Shown here: positions 38,350 through 46,906 of the stretch, piece by piece
Position numbering within the stretch: position 1 is the first letter of the stretch
Layout: the number at the start of each line of letters is the position of its first letter
DNA from: Clostridiales bacterium
Lineage (GTDB): Bacteria; Bacillota; Clostridia; Caldicoprobacterales; DTU083
Reading direction: 5' to 3'
Length of the DNA stretch: 64,000 nucleotides
Assembly (NCBI GenBank): GCA_012839095.1
Contig: DUOA01000024.1
Span: forward strand, 31,533-95,532
The notes under the pieces: model-generated
The model's input: only the letters and a program-made list of their open reading frames with translations
Databases searched by the model: none
Told to the model about the DNA's origin: nothing
Translations under genes and position numbers: made by a program

Positions 38350-39819
38350 ATGAGACCCAGAATAATTATTGCAGGGCTGGGAACCGGCAGGGAGGAAGAA
38401 TTGACTCTGGGAACCCTGAAGGCTTTGGAAGAGGCTGAATGCCTGGTGCTGCGCACCGGCGAACATGCCCTGGCGCCCTGGCTGAGGGAAAGAGGAATCC
38501 GGTTTACCACCCTGGATGGTGTTTATAATAAGAGTGAAAGCTTTGATGAGATTTATCCGGAAATGATAAGAAGGATAACTGCACTGGCTGAAAAAGGGGA
38601 AGTGGTAGTGGCAGTTCCGGGCCATCCCATGGTGGGGGAACGCCTGACCTTAGAGCTTATAAAAGAACTGCCCCCTGCGGGTTTTCAGGTTGAGATACTG
38701 CCGGGCATAAGCCAGGCGGATTCAGTAATTGCTGCTTCCGGCCGCTGCTGTGCAGAAGGCCTGAAAATTCTGACTGCAGCAGAACTGCCTGTATCCCAGC
38801 TGGATCCCGGGCTGTCAACAGTAATCATCGGGATTAGCAGCAGCATTCTGGCCTCCGAACTTAAAATTCAGCTTCTGGATGTGTATCCCCCTGATCTGAC
38901 GGTTGTCATCAGCCGGCAGAAAGCAGACGGTGCTGTCCTGACAGAGGAGATCCCCTTACACACCCTGGATCACTCCCGCTCCTTTGATCACACCAGCTGC
39001 CTGTACTTACCGGCTCTGGAGCTTGGGCAGCTGGAAAACTACAGCTTCCGTCACCTGGTCGAGATTATGGAAATCCTTCGCTCTGATGAAGGCTGCCCCT
39101 GGGACAGGAAACAGGATCACCAGTCCCTCAGGCAATACCTTATTGAGGAGACCTATGAGGTGCTGGAGGCCATTGCCATGCAGGATATGGACAAGCTTGC
39201 CGAGGAACTGGGGGATGTTCTGCTGCAGGTGGTCTTTCATGCCCGGATTGCCGGTGAGCGGGGCGAATTCAGCATACAGGACGTTATCACCGGCATCTGC
39301 CGAAAAATGATCGACAGGCACACCCATATTTTCGGTGATGCCCGGGCTGATACCGCTGAAGAGGTAGTGGGCAACTGGGAGGCCATTAAGAAAAAGGAGA
39401 AGGGGCTTAAGAGTCATACCCAGGTGCTCAGGGACATCCCGGCCATCCTGCCGGCCCTGATGCGAAGCTATAAGGTTCAAAAGAAAGCCGCCCTTGTGGG
39501 ATTTGACTGGAACAGGCCGGAGGATGCCATAAAAAAGGCCGGGGAGGAACTGAAGGAATTGGAGGAAGCATACCGCTCCGGTGACGAAAATGCCATTAAG
39601 GAAGAACTGGGGGATCTGCTCTTTGCCATAGTCAATGTAAGCCGATTCCTGAACCAGGAGCCTGAACTGACTCTGAGCGCTGCAACGGAGAAGTTTATCC
39701 GCCGGTTTGCCTATATTGAGGAGCATGCGGACAAGCCCCTGGAGGAAATGACTCTGGAAGAGATGGATTTACTGTGGAACCAGGCAAAAAGCGAATTTAA
39801 GGCTGATCCGGGCGTATAA
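38350..39819 (+). CDS. yabN: tetrapyrrole-methylase/MazG fusion protein
   Basis: 489 residues. The N-terminal 220 residues form an SAM-dependent tetrapyrrole (corrin/porphyrin) methylase-like domain (IIIAGLGTGREEELTLGTLKALEEA; VPGHPMVGERLT). The rest is MazG nucleoside triphosphate pyrophosphohydrolase with two MazG units (LRSDEGCPWDRKQDHQSLR; EELGDVLLQVVFHA; then EELGDLLFAIVNVSRF). MazG clears abnormal NTPs. This fusion is normal for Bacillota (B. subtilis YabN). It lies 16 nt after yabM. Confidence 0.93.
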   Translation: MRPRIIIAGLGTGREEELTLGTLKALEEAECLVLRTGEHALAPWLRERGIRFTTLDGVYNKSESFDEIYPEMIRRITALAEKGEVVVAVPGHPMVGERLTLELIKELPPAGFQVEILPGISQADSVIAASGRCCAEGLKILTAAELPVSQLDPGLSTVIIGISSSILASELKIQLLDVYPPDLTVVISRQKADGAVLTEEIPLHTLDHSRSFDHTSCLYLPALELGQLENYSFRHLVEIMEILRSDEGCPWDRKQDHQSLRQYLIEETYEVLEAIAMQDMDKLAEELGDVLLQVVFHARIAGERGEFSIQDVITGICRKMIDRHTHIFGDARADTAEEVVGNWEAIKKKEKGLKSHTQVLRDIPAILPALMRSYKVQKKAALVGFDWNRPEDAIKKAGEELKELEEAYRSGDENAIKEELGDLLFAIVNVSRFLNQEPELTLSAATEKFIRRFAYIEEHADKPLEEMTLEEMDLLWNQAKSEFKADPGV

Positions 39820-39967
39820 TTCATGAAAAATATGGAAAATATATAGCTGAAATTCCCTTACTTCTAATTATTTGTAAAAAAAACGAAAATTCTATGGAAA
39901 TAAGAAGGAATTTTAATAAAAATAGCGAATATGCTATGAGAATTCATAATTTAAGGAGGGTTCTATC

Positions 39968-40240
39968 GTGAACAAAGCTGAATTGATCTCTGCTGTTGCC
40001 GAAAAGAGCGAATTGACCAAAAAGGATGCTGAAAAGGCTGTAAACGCTCTTGTATCTGTTATTACTGAGGCCCTGGCAGCCAACGAAAAAGTACAGTTGG
40101 TAGGATTCGGTACCTTCGAAGTTCGGGAAAGAGCAGCCAGAAAGGGCAGAAATCCTCAAACCAAAGAGGAGATCACCATTCCTGCTTCCAAAGCTCCTGT
40201 ATTTAAAGCGGGCAAGGCCTTGAAGGATTCAGTAAAATAA
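39968..40240 (+). CDS. hup: DNA-binding protein HU
   Basis: 90 residues, GTG with AAGGAGGG upstream. It has [24 protein letters not shown] and the signature [22 protein letters not shown] is the abundant nucleoid protein that bends DNA. It lies between yabN and rqcP, a common clostridial arrangement, and has its own terminator. Confidence 0.97.
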   Translation: MNKAELISAVAEKSELTKKDAEKAVNALVSVITEALAANEKVQLVGFGTFEVRERAARKGRNPQTKEEITIPASKAPVFKAGKALKDSVK

Positions 40241-40247
40241 AGAAGCG

Positions 40248-40276
40248 GCCGGGGACAAACCCCGGTCTTTCTTTTT
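40248..40276 (+). terminator. terminator after hup
   Basis: CCGGGG (40249-40254) and CCCCGG (40260-40265) pair around ACAAA, followed by TCTTTCTTTTT. Confidence 0.8.
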
Positions 40277-40336
40277 CACCAATTCCACCGCTTATGGAAG
40301 CGGTTTATTATATATGATATGGGGGATGAACTGAAT

Positions 40337-40576
40337 TTGCGCTTGGACAAGTATTTAAAGGTATCCAGAATTATAAAGAGAAGAACGGTAGCCAATGAGG
40401 TCTGCAGCCAGGGCAGGGTGAAGATCAACGACCGGACAGCCAAACCCGGCAGTGAAGTAAAGGCAGGCGACATAATCGCCATTCAATTCGGCGATCGAAT
40501 CCGCCAATATGAGGTACTGGCTGTGGATGACCATGTATCCAAGGAAGATGCTGCCGGGATGTATCGTGAACTTTAG
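40337..40576 (+). CDS. rqcP: RNA-binding S4 domain protein RqcP
   Basis: 79 residues from TTG 40337, giving MRLDKYLKVSRIIKRRTVANEV as in B. subtilis YabO; GGGGG at 40321-40325 is 11 nt upstream. An ATG at 40319 is in frame but has no ribosome site. The S4 domain covers residues 1-65. RqcP works with RqcH in ribosome-associated quality control, helping C-terminal alanine tailing of stalled peptides. It lies between hup and the spoIID-like gene. Confidence 0.9.
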   Translation: MRLDKYLKVSRIIKRRTVANEVCSQGRVKINDRTAKPGSEVKAGDIIAIQFGDRIRQYEVLAVDDHVSKEDAAGMYREL

Positions 40577-40721
40577 ATAATGATTAAATAATCATAAATT
40601 AAACATTGTTCATTATCTGGTATTGCTTCCTTTTGCTTGGCGAATACTAATACTGACAGGTTAATGAATGGCGAAAAAAGAAGCGATTATTGTCAGTGCA
40701 GAAGGAGGCGTATACTCAGAT

Positions 40722-41804
40722 ATGTATGCAAAAAGAGGCAGGGGAGCTTTGATTATCCCTGCACTGCTAATCTTATCCCTATTGGTGTCGGCCTGTGCAG
40801 CTGAGCGCAGACCAGGTGACAGAAGCCCTGAGGAAGACATCAGGCAGCAGGGAACACAGGCAACCCGGGCCCCCGGGCAGTCTTCAGCCGATGAGGAAAA
40901 GCCCGGAAGGAAGACTGAGGAAGAGGTAAAAAAACCCGCCGTTCCCCAGGCCATTGCTGCCGGGGAAAATGAGGAGCCCAGGCTGAAGGTGTATATTGTA
41001 CAGGAAAATGAGGTTCGGGAAATGCCCTTTGAGGAGTACGTAGCAGGGGTGGTGGCAGGGGAAATAAAGAACGACTGGCCCATCGAAGCCATCAAGGCCC
41101 AGGCAATCATTGCCCGCACCTTCGTACTTCAGTTTATTGAAGAAAAGGGACAGTCCAAGTATGAAAATGCCCATGTTTCCACGGATATTGAAGAGGCACA
41201 GGCCTGGAATGCGCAGGCGGTGAATGACAGGATAAAAGAGGCGGTAAATGAAACCAGGGGACAGGTTATCGTATATGAAGGCGAGTTTGCCCGCACCTGG
41301 TTTCATTCCAATGCAGGCGGGAAAACCGCAACGCCAAAGGAGGGCCTTAATTATAAAGACGAGGCTCCGCCCTATATCCAGGTGGTGGATTCTCCCGATA
41401 CAAACGAGGCGGTGGAAGCCGATGCAAAGAACTGGACAGCCAGCTTTCCCAAAAGCAAGGTGCTTACAGCCCTTAAGGAAGCCGGTAAGCCTCTTAAGGA
41501 CTTCAGCACCATTTCCATAGGCCTGAAGGGTCCTTCCGGACGGGCAGTCACCATAAAGCTGGATGATACCGAGGTCTCGGCTGCCGAGCTCAGGCTGGCA
41601 CTGGGAACCACCGATATGCGCTCCACCCTTATTGACAAGATTGCCCTGGAGGGCGGCAATGTGGTTATGACCGGCCGGGGATACGGCCATGGCGTAGGAA
41701 TGTCTCAGTGGGGAGCCTTCAATATGGCCAAAAACAAAAAGACAGCAAAGGAGATTATAGCTCACTATTTCAAGGACGTAGATATAGTTACCATGTGGGA
41801 GTAA
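40722..41804 (+). CDS. SpoIID/LytB domain lipoprotein
   Basis: 360 residues from ATG 40722, which gives a compact lipoprotein signal (LLILSLLVSAC, lipidated Cys about 25); AGGAGG is 13 nt upstream. ATG 40668 is the alternative. A charged linker (about 30-95) leads to a SpoIID domain with YVAGVVAGEIKNDWPIEAIKAQ, keeping the catalytic Glu, and GYGHGVGMSQWGAFNMAKN. Unlike SpoIID at 22026-23045, it lacks the zinc-binding Cys cluster. It is probably a membrane-anchored lytic transglycosylase-like protein. B. subtilis has nothing equivalent between yabO and yabP. Confidence 0.82.
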   Translation: MYAKRGRGALIIPALLILSLLVSACAAERRPGDRSPEEDIRQQGTQATRAPGQSSADEEKPGRKTEEEVKKPAVPQAIAAGENEEPRLKVYIVQENEVREMPFEEYVAGVVAGEIKNDWPIEAIKAQAIIARTFVLQFIEEKGQSKYENAHVSTDIEEAQAWNAQAVNDRIKEAVNETRGQVIVYEGEFARTWFHSNAGGKTATPKEGLNYKDEAPPYIQVVDSPDTNEAVEADAKNWTASFPKSKVLTALKEAGKPLKDFSTISIGLKGPSGRAVTIKLDDTEVSAAELRLALGTTDMRSTLIDKIALEGGNVVMTGRGYGHGVGMSQWGAFNMAKNKKTAKEIIAHYFKDVDIVTMWE

Positions 41805-41936
41805 TAATAGAATCAGGCACCGGAAACAGGCGATGCCCTGCTTTTGTCTGGTGCTTTCTTATTTTTCCGGCATATCTCCTGTCTGACAGGCATATTATCA
41901 TATATGGATTTGCGTCGTTTGAAGGAGGGAGAGGCC

Positions 41937-42239
41937 GTGGTAAGGGAATTGGACGACAAGAAACTGGTCAGAGGAAGAAGCCACAGCATATTGATGGAAA
42001 ACCGGGAAAGGGTGACCATAACCGGTGTGCAGGATGTGGACAGTTTCGATGAAGCCTCTGTTCTGCTGGTAACCGATTTGGGCTATATTACCCTGCATGG
42101 TTTTGATCTGCATATCAACAAACTGAATCTGGAAGAAGGACAGCTTATAGTGGAAGGGGAAATTATCGGCATGGAATACAGCGATCATGAAGGAGTGGGT
42201 GCCAGAAGCGGCGGATTCTTCAAAAAGCTTTTTAAATAA
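41937..42239 (+). CDS. yabP: sporulation protein YabP
   Basis: 100 residues from GTG 41937 (AAGGAGGGAG upstream), the same length as B. subtilis YabP. It contains RGRSHSILMENRERVTITGVQDVDSFDE, the YabP signature. It is a small sporulation protein made in the mother cell and required for normal sporulation; the molecular role is not known. A longer reading from 41844 lacks a ribosome site. yabQ follows 15 nt later. Confidence 0.92.
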   Translation: MVRELDDKKLVRGRSHSILMENRERVTITGVQDVDSFDEASVLLVTDLGYITLHGFDLHINKLNLEEGQLIVEGEIIGMEYSDHEGVGARSGGFFKKLFK

Positions 42240-42254
42240 GGGGGCATCCGCCAA

Positions 42255-42749
42255 ATGCTGACCGCTTCCAACCAGGCCTGGATATTTTTATCCACTGTTT
42301 ACGCCGGATTCCTCATAGGCTTCTTATATGACTGCTGCCGGATGATACGTAAAATGATTCGGGCAGGTGTAGTGGTTACCGGAATACTGGATCTGCTGTT
42401 TTGGTCCATTATCGGCATGCTTTCCTACCTGGTTGTCTTCTATGTAAATGATGGCAATGTGAGGCTCTATACCATAGCAGGTTTTTTCATCGGCTGGATT
42501 CTTTATGCTCTTACTCTCAGTCCTTTTATTATGAAGGCACTGGATTGGATATACAGGACACTGGCAAAGCTCATAAATTGGACAGTCAACGTGATTTTAT
42601 GGCCCTTTCGCATGCTGGGAAAGGCTGCACTCCGCTCTCTTAAGTGGTTAAAAGAGAGAATAAAACAAGGGGAGCCAAAGGTAAGAAATAAAATCCGGTC
42701 ATTTATCAGAAAAACAGTTAAAAAGCAGGGTAATAAAAAGGAATTCTGA
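42255..42749 (+). CDS. yabQ: spore cortex biosynthesis protein YabQ
   Basis: 164 residues with about four membrane segments (8-25, 38-60, 66-90, 105-120) and a very basic C-terminal tail (KWLKERIKQGEPKVRNKIRS). It contains GFLIGFLYDCCRMIRKMI, typical of YabQ. The family is needed for spore cortex formation. Paired with yabP as in B. subtilis. Confidence 0.88.
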   Translation: MLTASNQAWIFLSTVYAGFLIGFLYDCCRMIRKMIRAGVVVTGILDLLFWSIIGMLSYLVVFYVNDGNVRLYTIAGFFIGWILYALTLSPFIMKALDWIYRTLAKLINWTVNVILWPFRMLGKAALRSLKWLKERIKQGEPKVRNKIRSFIRKTVKKQGNKKEF

Positions 42750-42840
42750 CTTCCATGTCGAATATAATGAGGACACAGGGAAATTGTAGTCTTCATCCAT
42801 CCGGGCCAGGCGGAACTAACGGCGAAAGAAGGGGATACCA

Positions 42841-43128
42841 GTGGCAAGAAAGACTTATACTCTGAAAATGCGTACAAAGCTGATCCTGACCATGATGATT
42901 CTGGCCTATTTCCTTTTTTTGTTTATTCAGCAGTCCTTTGAAATCAGCAGCCAGCAAAAGACAATGGATGAACTGCGGGAAGCGATCTCGGATGCAGAGC
43001 ACGAAAATGAGATTCTCAGCCGTCAGATAGAGTATTCCAAGTCAAAGGAGTATATTGAGCAGGTGGCACGGGACCGGCTGGGCTGGGTGAAGGAAGGCGA
43101 AACAATTTTCATTGAGAATAATCAATGA
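42841..43128 (+). CDS. divIC: cell division protein DivIC (FtsB family)
   Basis: 95 residues, GTG after GAAGGGG. A basic cytoplasmic start (ARKTYTLKMRTK), one membrane segment (about 12-31) and a coiled coil (about 37-70) end in VARDRLGWVKEGETIFI. This is the DivIC/FtsB topology: a divisome subunit that works with DivIB and FtsL. Position between yabQ and yabR agrees with B. subtilis. Confidence 0.88.
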   Translation: MARKTYTLKMRTKLILTMMILAYFLFLFIQQSFEISSQQKTMDELREAISDAEHENEILSRQIEYSKSKEYIEQVARDRLGWVKEGETIFIENNQ

Positions 43129-43146
43129 GGAGGATGCTGTTTTTTT

Positions 43147-43560
43147 ATGTCGGTCGAGGTAGGACAAATCTTGGAAGGCACCGTGTCAGGTATTACTAAT
43201 TTTGGTGCCTTTGTGGAACTTGGGGAAGGAAAAACCGGGATGGTGCACATATCCGAAATTGCTGATGCATATGTAAAGGATATCAATGCCTATCTTAAGG
43301 TAAGCGACAAGGTAAAGGTCAAGGTACTATCCATTGATGAACGGGGGAAGATTGGCCTTTCCATCCGTCAGGCCATGGAGGTAAAGAAATCCTCCAGACC
43401 TGCTGAATTGGATTGGAGCAGGGAATTCAACACCCAGGCCGGCGGGTCTTTTGAAGAAGTTCTCTCAAAATTCCTTAAAGACAGCGAGGAGCGGCTTCTG
43501 GACATCAAGCGTAACCGTGAGTCCAAAAGAGGCGGCGGTTACTCAAGGGGGAGAGGATAA
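43147..43560 (+). CDS. yabR: S1 RNA-binding domain protein (YabR)
   Basis: 137 residues. A single S1 domain (1-72: GQILEGTVSGITNFGAFVEL, MVHISEIAD and KVKVKVLSIDERGKIGLSIR) is followed by a basic and glycine-rich tail (KRGGGYSRGRG). It presumably binds RNA; the exact role is unknown. The Shine-Dalgarno AGGAGG (43128-43133) is a long 13 nt from the ATG. Last gene before the tRNA cluster. Confidence 0.88.
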   Translation: MSVEVGQILEGTVSGITNFGAFVELGEGKTGMVHISEIADAYVKDINAYLKVSDKVKVKVLSIDERGKIGLSIRQAMEVKKSSRPAELDWSREFNTQAGGSFEEVLSKFLKDSEERLLDIKRNRESKRGGGYSRGRG

Positions 43561-43609
43561 CGACCGGCATGTGTTCCTGTCATAGTTAAAAATGCCAGGA
43601 AATTCAGGC

Positions 43610-43638
43610 TTGACTTCCTTAAGGATTTGTTATAGAAT
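43610..43638 (+). promoter_or_regulatory. promoter of the tRNA cluster
   Basis: TTGACT (43610-43615), a 17-nt spacer and TAGAAT (43633-43638), near-consensus sigma-A elements, about 43 nt before the first tRNA. Confidence 0.7.
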
Positions 43639-43680
43639 ATCTATTGTCGCTGCGGAGACACCTCTGCAGCGCAGCAATAT

Positions 43681-43757
43681 CGCGGGGTGGAGCAGTCAGG
43701 CAGCTCGTCGGGCTCATAACCCGGAGGTCGAGGGTTCAAATCCCTCCCCCGCAACCA
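43681..43757 (+). tRNA. tRNA-fMet (CAT), initiator
   Basis: 77 nt including encoded CCA. Anticodon CAT at 43715-43717. The acceptor ends start CGCGGGG and end CCCCGCA, giving the C1-A72 mismatch, and the anticodon stem has the GGG/CCC pairs, both typical of bacterial initiator tRNA. Confidence 0.95.
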
Positions 43758-43760
43758 TGT

Positions 43761-43837
43761 GGCGGCGTAGCTCAGTTGGCTAGAGCATTCGGTTCATACC
43801 CGGAGAGTCAGCGGTTCGAATCCGTTCGCCGCTACCA
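43761..43837 (+). tRNA. tRNA-Met (CAT), elongator
   Basis: 77 nt with encoded CCA, anticodon CAT at 43795-43797. Acceptor GGCGGCG/CGCCGCT has a terminal G-U pair. It resembles B. subtilis elongator tRNA-Met. tRNA-Ile with lysidine also has a CAT gene anticodon and is a less likely alternative. Confidence 0.88.
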
Positions 43838-43845
43838 TTTTTAAC

Positions 43846-43936
43846 AGGTCAGAAGTCGGAGGTCAGAAGTCAGGGTAAAAGAAAGGCTGCCAAGCCGGAC
43901 TTGAATCCGATATCCGATATCCGACATCTGACATCC
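43846..43936. repeat. inverted arrays of heptamers between tRNA genes
   Basis: Left array (43846-43873): AGGTCAG, AAGTCGG, AGGTCAG, AAGTCAG. Right array (43905-43936): ATCCGAT, ATCCGAT, ATCCGAC, ATCTGAC and a partial unit. The left units read backwards are CYGACYT/CTGACTT, the same family as the right units. The two arrays are therefore inverted relative to each other, about 30 nt apart, and could pair in the tRNA precursor. Confidence 0.65.
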
Positions 43937-43941
43937 AAGAT

Positions 43942-44017
43942 GGGAGCATAGCTCAGCTGGGAGAGCACCTGCCTTACAAGCAGGGGGTCATAGGTTCGAG
44001 CCCTATTGCTCCCACCA
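43942..44017 (+). tRNA. tRNA-Val (TAC)
   Basis: 76 nt with encoded CCA. Anticodon TAC at 43975-43977; acceptor GGGAGCA/TGCTCCC pairs perfectly. Confidence 0.95.
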
Positions 44018-44023
44018 TTATTT

Positions 44024-44068
44024 AATCCGAGTCTTGATTCAAAAAATCCGGCTCGGATTTATTTTTTT
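44024..44068 (+). terminator. terminator of the tRNA cluster
   Basis: AATCCGAG (44024-44031) pairs with CTCGGATT (44052-44059), loop of 20 nt, followed by ATTTTTTT. Confidence 0.7.
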
Positions 44069-44179
44069 AAAACCGTATCACATTCTTTTTTGTAATTCTA
44101 CAGGAAATGTATTACCTTTCTGTCGGGGTAATGCAGCTGATTTGCCAAATCCATTATTTCTTTCAGTATTGCCTGAGTT

Positions 44180-44247
44180 TTTGTCGTAAAGTTTTTTTTG
44201 CGCCTCTTCCTATATTGACAAATAATTTGGACAGGCTTTGCTATACT
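44180..44247 (+). promoter_or_regulatory. spoIIE promoter with Spo0A-like boxes
   Basis: TTGACA (44215-44220) and TATACT (44242-44247) are 21 nt apart, not 17. TTTGTCGTAAA (44180-44190) is close to the 0A box TTTGTCGAAA. The -35 itself sits in ATTGACAAA, which resembles the box in reverse. The 21-nt spacer is a known trait of the Spo0A-activated spoIIE promoter of B. subtilis. Confidence 0.7.
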
Positions 44248-44296
44248 GGCATCACTCACTTCTCTTACACTATATTTTAACTGGGTGGTGTTGTTA

Positions 44297-46693
44297 TTGA
44301 TTCATAAGGATGCCCTGCTTCCCCTGAGTGGTTGGCTTAATCGTAAGGACTCGGATAAAAAGACTGTTTCCTTTCCGGCAGGTCTTTTTGTGCGGGAGCT
44401 GCTTATCGTACTCAGCTGCTTTCTGATTGGACGGGCAGTTTTGTTCCATCAGATTGCTCCCTTTGGTGTTGCGCTTTTTGCAGTACTTTTGTACAGAAGA
44501 AAGGGAGGTCTCGGTGCTTTTTCAGCTGTTGCCGCGGGCCTGATAAGTTTTCTCTTCGAACTGAGAGTAATCAGGTATGTTCTGGTAATGCTGATTGTTT
44601 CCGCTGTATGGAAATACGCTGGAAAAAAAACAGGCAGATGGTCTGTTTTTAAAACTGCCCTCACCCTCCTGCTGTCATTTGCTGCGGTTAATACAACATT
44701 TTCCCTGCTTAATGGTTTTATGCTGTATGAGACCCTGATAGGCCTGTTTGAAAGCATAGTGGGATTTGTTATGGTGTATGTGTTTTCCCGTTCTGCTGAT
44801 GTACTCTGGGATCAAAAGAGAAGACAGATTCTTTCCGGGGAAGAAGTTATCTGTCTGAGTATTTTTCTCTCCCTCATTATTATTGGGTTTTGGGACATCA
44901 CGGTTCTGCGTTTTTCCCTGCGCACCATTCTGACCATATTCCTGATTCTTATGTCTGGGTACATGGGCGGTGCAGGCACGGGAGCCGCCATCGGCATCAC
45001 ATCGGGATTCATGCTTTCCCTGGCTTCCTCACCTGATCCTGCCCTGATGGGCAGCCTGGCAATCTGCGGCCTGCTTGCAGGAACCTTCAGGGAACTGGGG
45101 CGTACGGGATCCAGCATTGCCTTTTTCCTGGCAAATATTCTGATGACATACTATATCAACCGATCAACCTATGTAATTCTTCCTTTCGGCGAGATTGCGG
45201 CTGCGGTACTGCTGTTTTTGATTTTGCCGACCAAAACGATTAAACACCTTAAAAGATTTTCAGATTCCGGTCTGACGCGGGCTGAAGCTCAGCAGGCTTA
45301 CGGAAGACGGATGAAGGAACTGACCATAGGAAGGCTTCATGAATTTGCCCAGGTATTCCGTCATTTATCCCGGGTTTTTGGAAGGATTTCCGAACGCAGT
45401 TCTTCTGCCGGGCCTGAGGATTTATCAGGACTCTTTGATATGGCGGCGGAACAGGTCTGCAGAGGCTGTCCCCTGTATCGCAGCTGCTGGGAGCGGGATT
45501 TTTACAATACCTATGTCAATATGTTTGATATGCTGTCTGTCTGCGAAGAAAAAGGATTGCTTGAGGAAAAGGACATTCCCGGCAGCATGAAAAGACGCTG
45601 TCTCAAGGTGGACAAGCTGGCAGAGGTTATGAATTTTATCTATCACTCCTACAGAACCAACATGAAATGGCAGCAGAGGCTGGTGGATTGCCGCCAATTG
45701 GTGGCAGAGCAGCTGGAGGGAGTGAGCCATGTGGTAACGGATCTGGCAGCAGAGCTTGATATGGATATCCGCTTCCGCACCGGTATGGAGGAGGCAATCC
45801 GGCTGGAACTGGATAAAAAGGGCATAAAAGTCGGTGAGGTTCTGGTCCTGGAAAAGCCCGGAGGCAAAACGGAGGTCAGCATCCATAAGCCTGCATGCAG
45901 CGGAAATCGGGAATGTCTGAAGAAAATAGAGCCCATTGTCAGTTCGGTGCTGGGGAAGGCCATGAGCCGCCAGCACAGGGATTGCACCCGGGCGGGAAAA
46001 AGGGAATGTATCGTCCACCTGGCGGAAGCGAGGCAGTTTGAAATAATTACAGGCATTGCCAGACAGCCCTGTCAGGAAGCTGCTGCCTGCGGCGACAGCT
46101 ATTCCTTCACTTCCATCAGAGACGGAAAATATATGCTGGCTTTGAGCGACGGAATGGGTGTAGGAGCCAGGGCGGCGGAGGAAAGCAGTGCCGTGATTTC
46201 CCTCCTGGAAAACTTTCTGGAGGCAGGTTTTGACCAGGCAATTACCATCAAAACCATCAACTCCATTCTTATGCTCCGGTCAAGGGAGGAGATGTTTGCA
46301 ACAGCAGATCTTTGCGTACTGGACCTGGTGGCCGGACAGGCTGAGTTTATTAAGATAGGAGGGGTATCAAGCTTTATCCGCAGGGGTTCCGAGGTGGAGG
46401 TAATCCGGCAGACCGGGCTGCCTATGGGCATTCTGGAGGACGTCAGCATTGAGAGCATTTCGGTTCCCATCTGTGATGAAGACATGATTGTCATGGTCAC
46501 CGACGGCATTCTGGATGCATTTGCCGCCGTCGGAGACAGGGAGCAGGCGCTGGCAGCTTATATTGCCACCCTGGATACCACCAATCCACAGGAACTGGCT
46601 GATTCCATAAGGGAAGAAGCCCTTTTCCACTCTGACGGGGAAGCCAGGGATGATATGACCGTTATGGCAGGCAGGGTTTGGAAATCTTATTAA
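44297..46693 (+). CDS. spoIIE: stage II sporulation protein E (serine phosphatase)
   Basis: 798 residues from TTG 44297 (GGTGGTG 6 nt upstream); GTG 44285 and 44288 and TTG 44291 are also in frame. An N-terminal region with about ten membrane segments (30-310), a central region with cysteine-rich QVCRGCPLYRSCWERDF, and a C-terminal PP2C domain (about 560-798). The PP2C signatures are LALSDGMGVGARAAEES and a late IVMVTDGILDAF. SpoIIE dephosphorylates SpoIIAA to activate sigma-F and binds FtsZ at the polar septum. Normal order: tRNAs, spoIIE, tilS. Confidence 0.95.
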   Translation: MIHKDALLPLSGWLNRKDSDKKTVSFPAGLFVRELLIVLSCFLIGRAVLFHQIAPFGVALFAVLLYRRKGGLGAFSAVAAGLISFLFELRVIRYVLVMLIVSAVWKYAGKKTGRWSVFKTALTLLLSFAAVNTTFSLLNGFMLYETLIGLFESIVGFVMVYVFSRSADVLWDQKRRQILSGEEVICLSIFLSLIIIGFWDITVLRFSLRTILTIFLILMSGYMGGAGTGAAIGITSGFMLSLASSPDPALMGSLAICGLLAGTFRELGRTGSSIAFFLANILMTYYINRSTYVILPFGEIAAAVLLFLILPTKTIKHLKRFSDSGLTRAEAQQAYGRRMKELTIGRLHEFAQVFRHLSRVFGRISERSSSAGPEDLSGLFDMAAEQVCRGCPLYRSCWERDFYNTYVNMFDMLSVCEEKGLLEEKDIPGSMKRRCLKVDKLAEVMNFIYHSYRTNMKWQQRLVDCRQLVAEQLEGVSHVVTDLAAELDMDIRFRTGMEEAIRLELDKKGIKVGEVLVLEKPGGKTEVSIHKPACSGNRECLKKIEPIVSSVLGKAMSRQHRDCTRAGKRECIVHLAEARQFEIITGIARQPCQEAAACGDSYSFTSIRDGKYMLALSDGMGVGARAAEESSAVISLLENFLEAGFDQAITIKTINSILMLRSREEMFATADLCVLDLVAGQAEFIKIGGVSSFIRRGSEVEVIRQTGLPMGILEDVSIESISVPICDEDMIVMVTDGILDAFAAVGDREQALAAYIATLDTTNPQELADSIREEALFHSDGEARDDMTVMAGRVWKSY

Positions 46694-46766
46694 GCCTGCC
46701 TTTTCAGTTTCGATGCATATAAATTATTGATATAAGAATTGATATGGGAAGTAAGATTAAAAACAG

Positions 46767-46805
46767 GGCCTGCATCAGACCTAACAGTCATGCAGGCCTT
46801 TCTTT
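46767..46805 (+). terminator. terminator after spoIIE
   Basis: GGCCTGCAT (46767-46775) and ATGCAGGCC (46790-46798) pair perfectly around a 14-nt loop; followed by TTTCTTT. Confidence 0.8.
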
Positions 46806-46906
46806 ATTGTATTTTGCCTTGAAATATAACGGGAAAAGGGATACAATTTAGATATTCTTTTTCGGGATCAAAAGATCCACTGCAAAATGAAGCAGGTGGA
46901 TGCAGA

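Noticed and set aside
40884..41765. 293-codon minus-strand ORF
   Set aside because: Antisense to the SpoIID-like lipoprotein gene; no recognisable domain.
43592..43844. Short + strand ORFs over the tRNA genes
   Set aside because: They translate tRNA-fMet and tRNA-Met sequence.
43905..43936. Possible CRISPR-like repeat
   Set aside because: Units are 7 bp, contiguous and without spacers; no cas genes are present.
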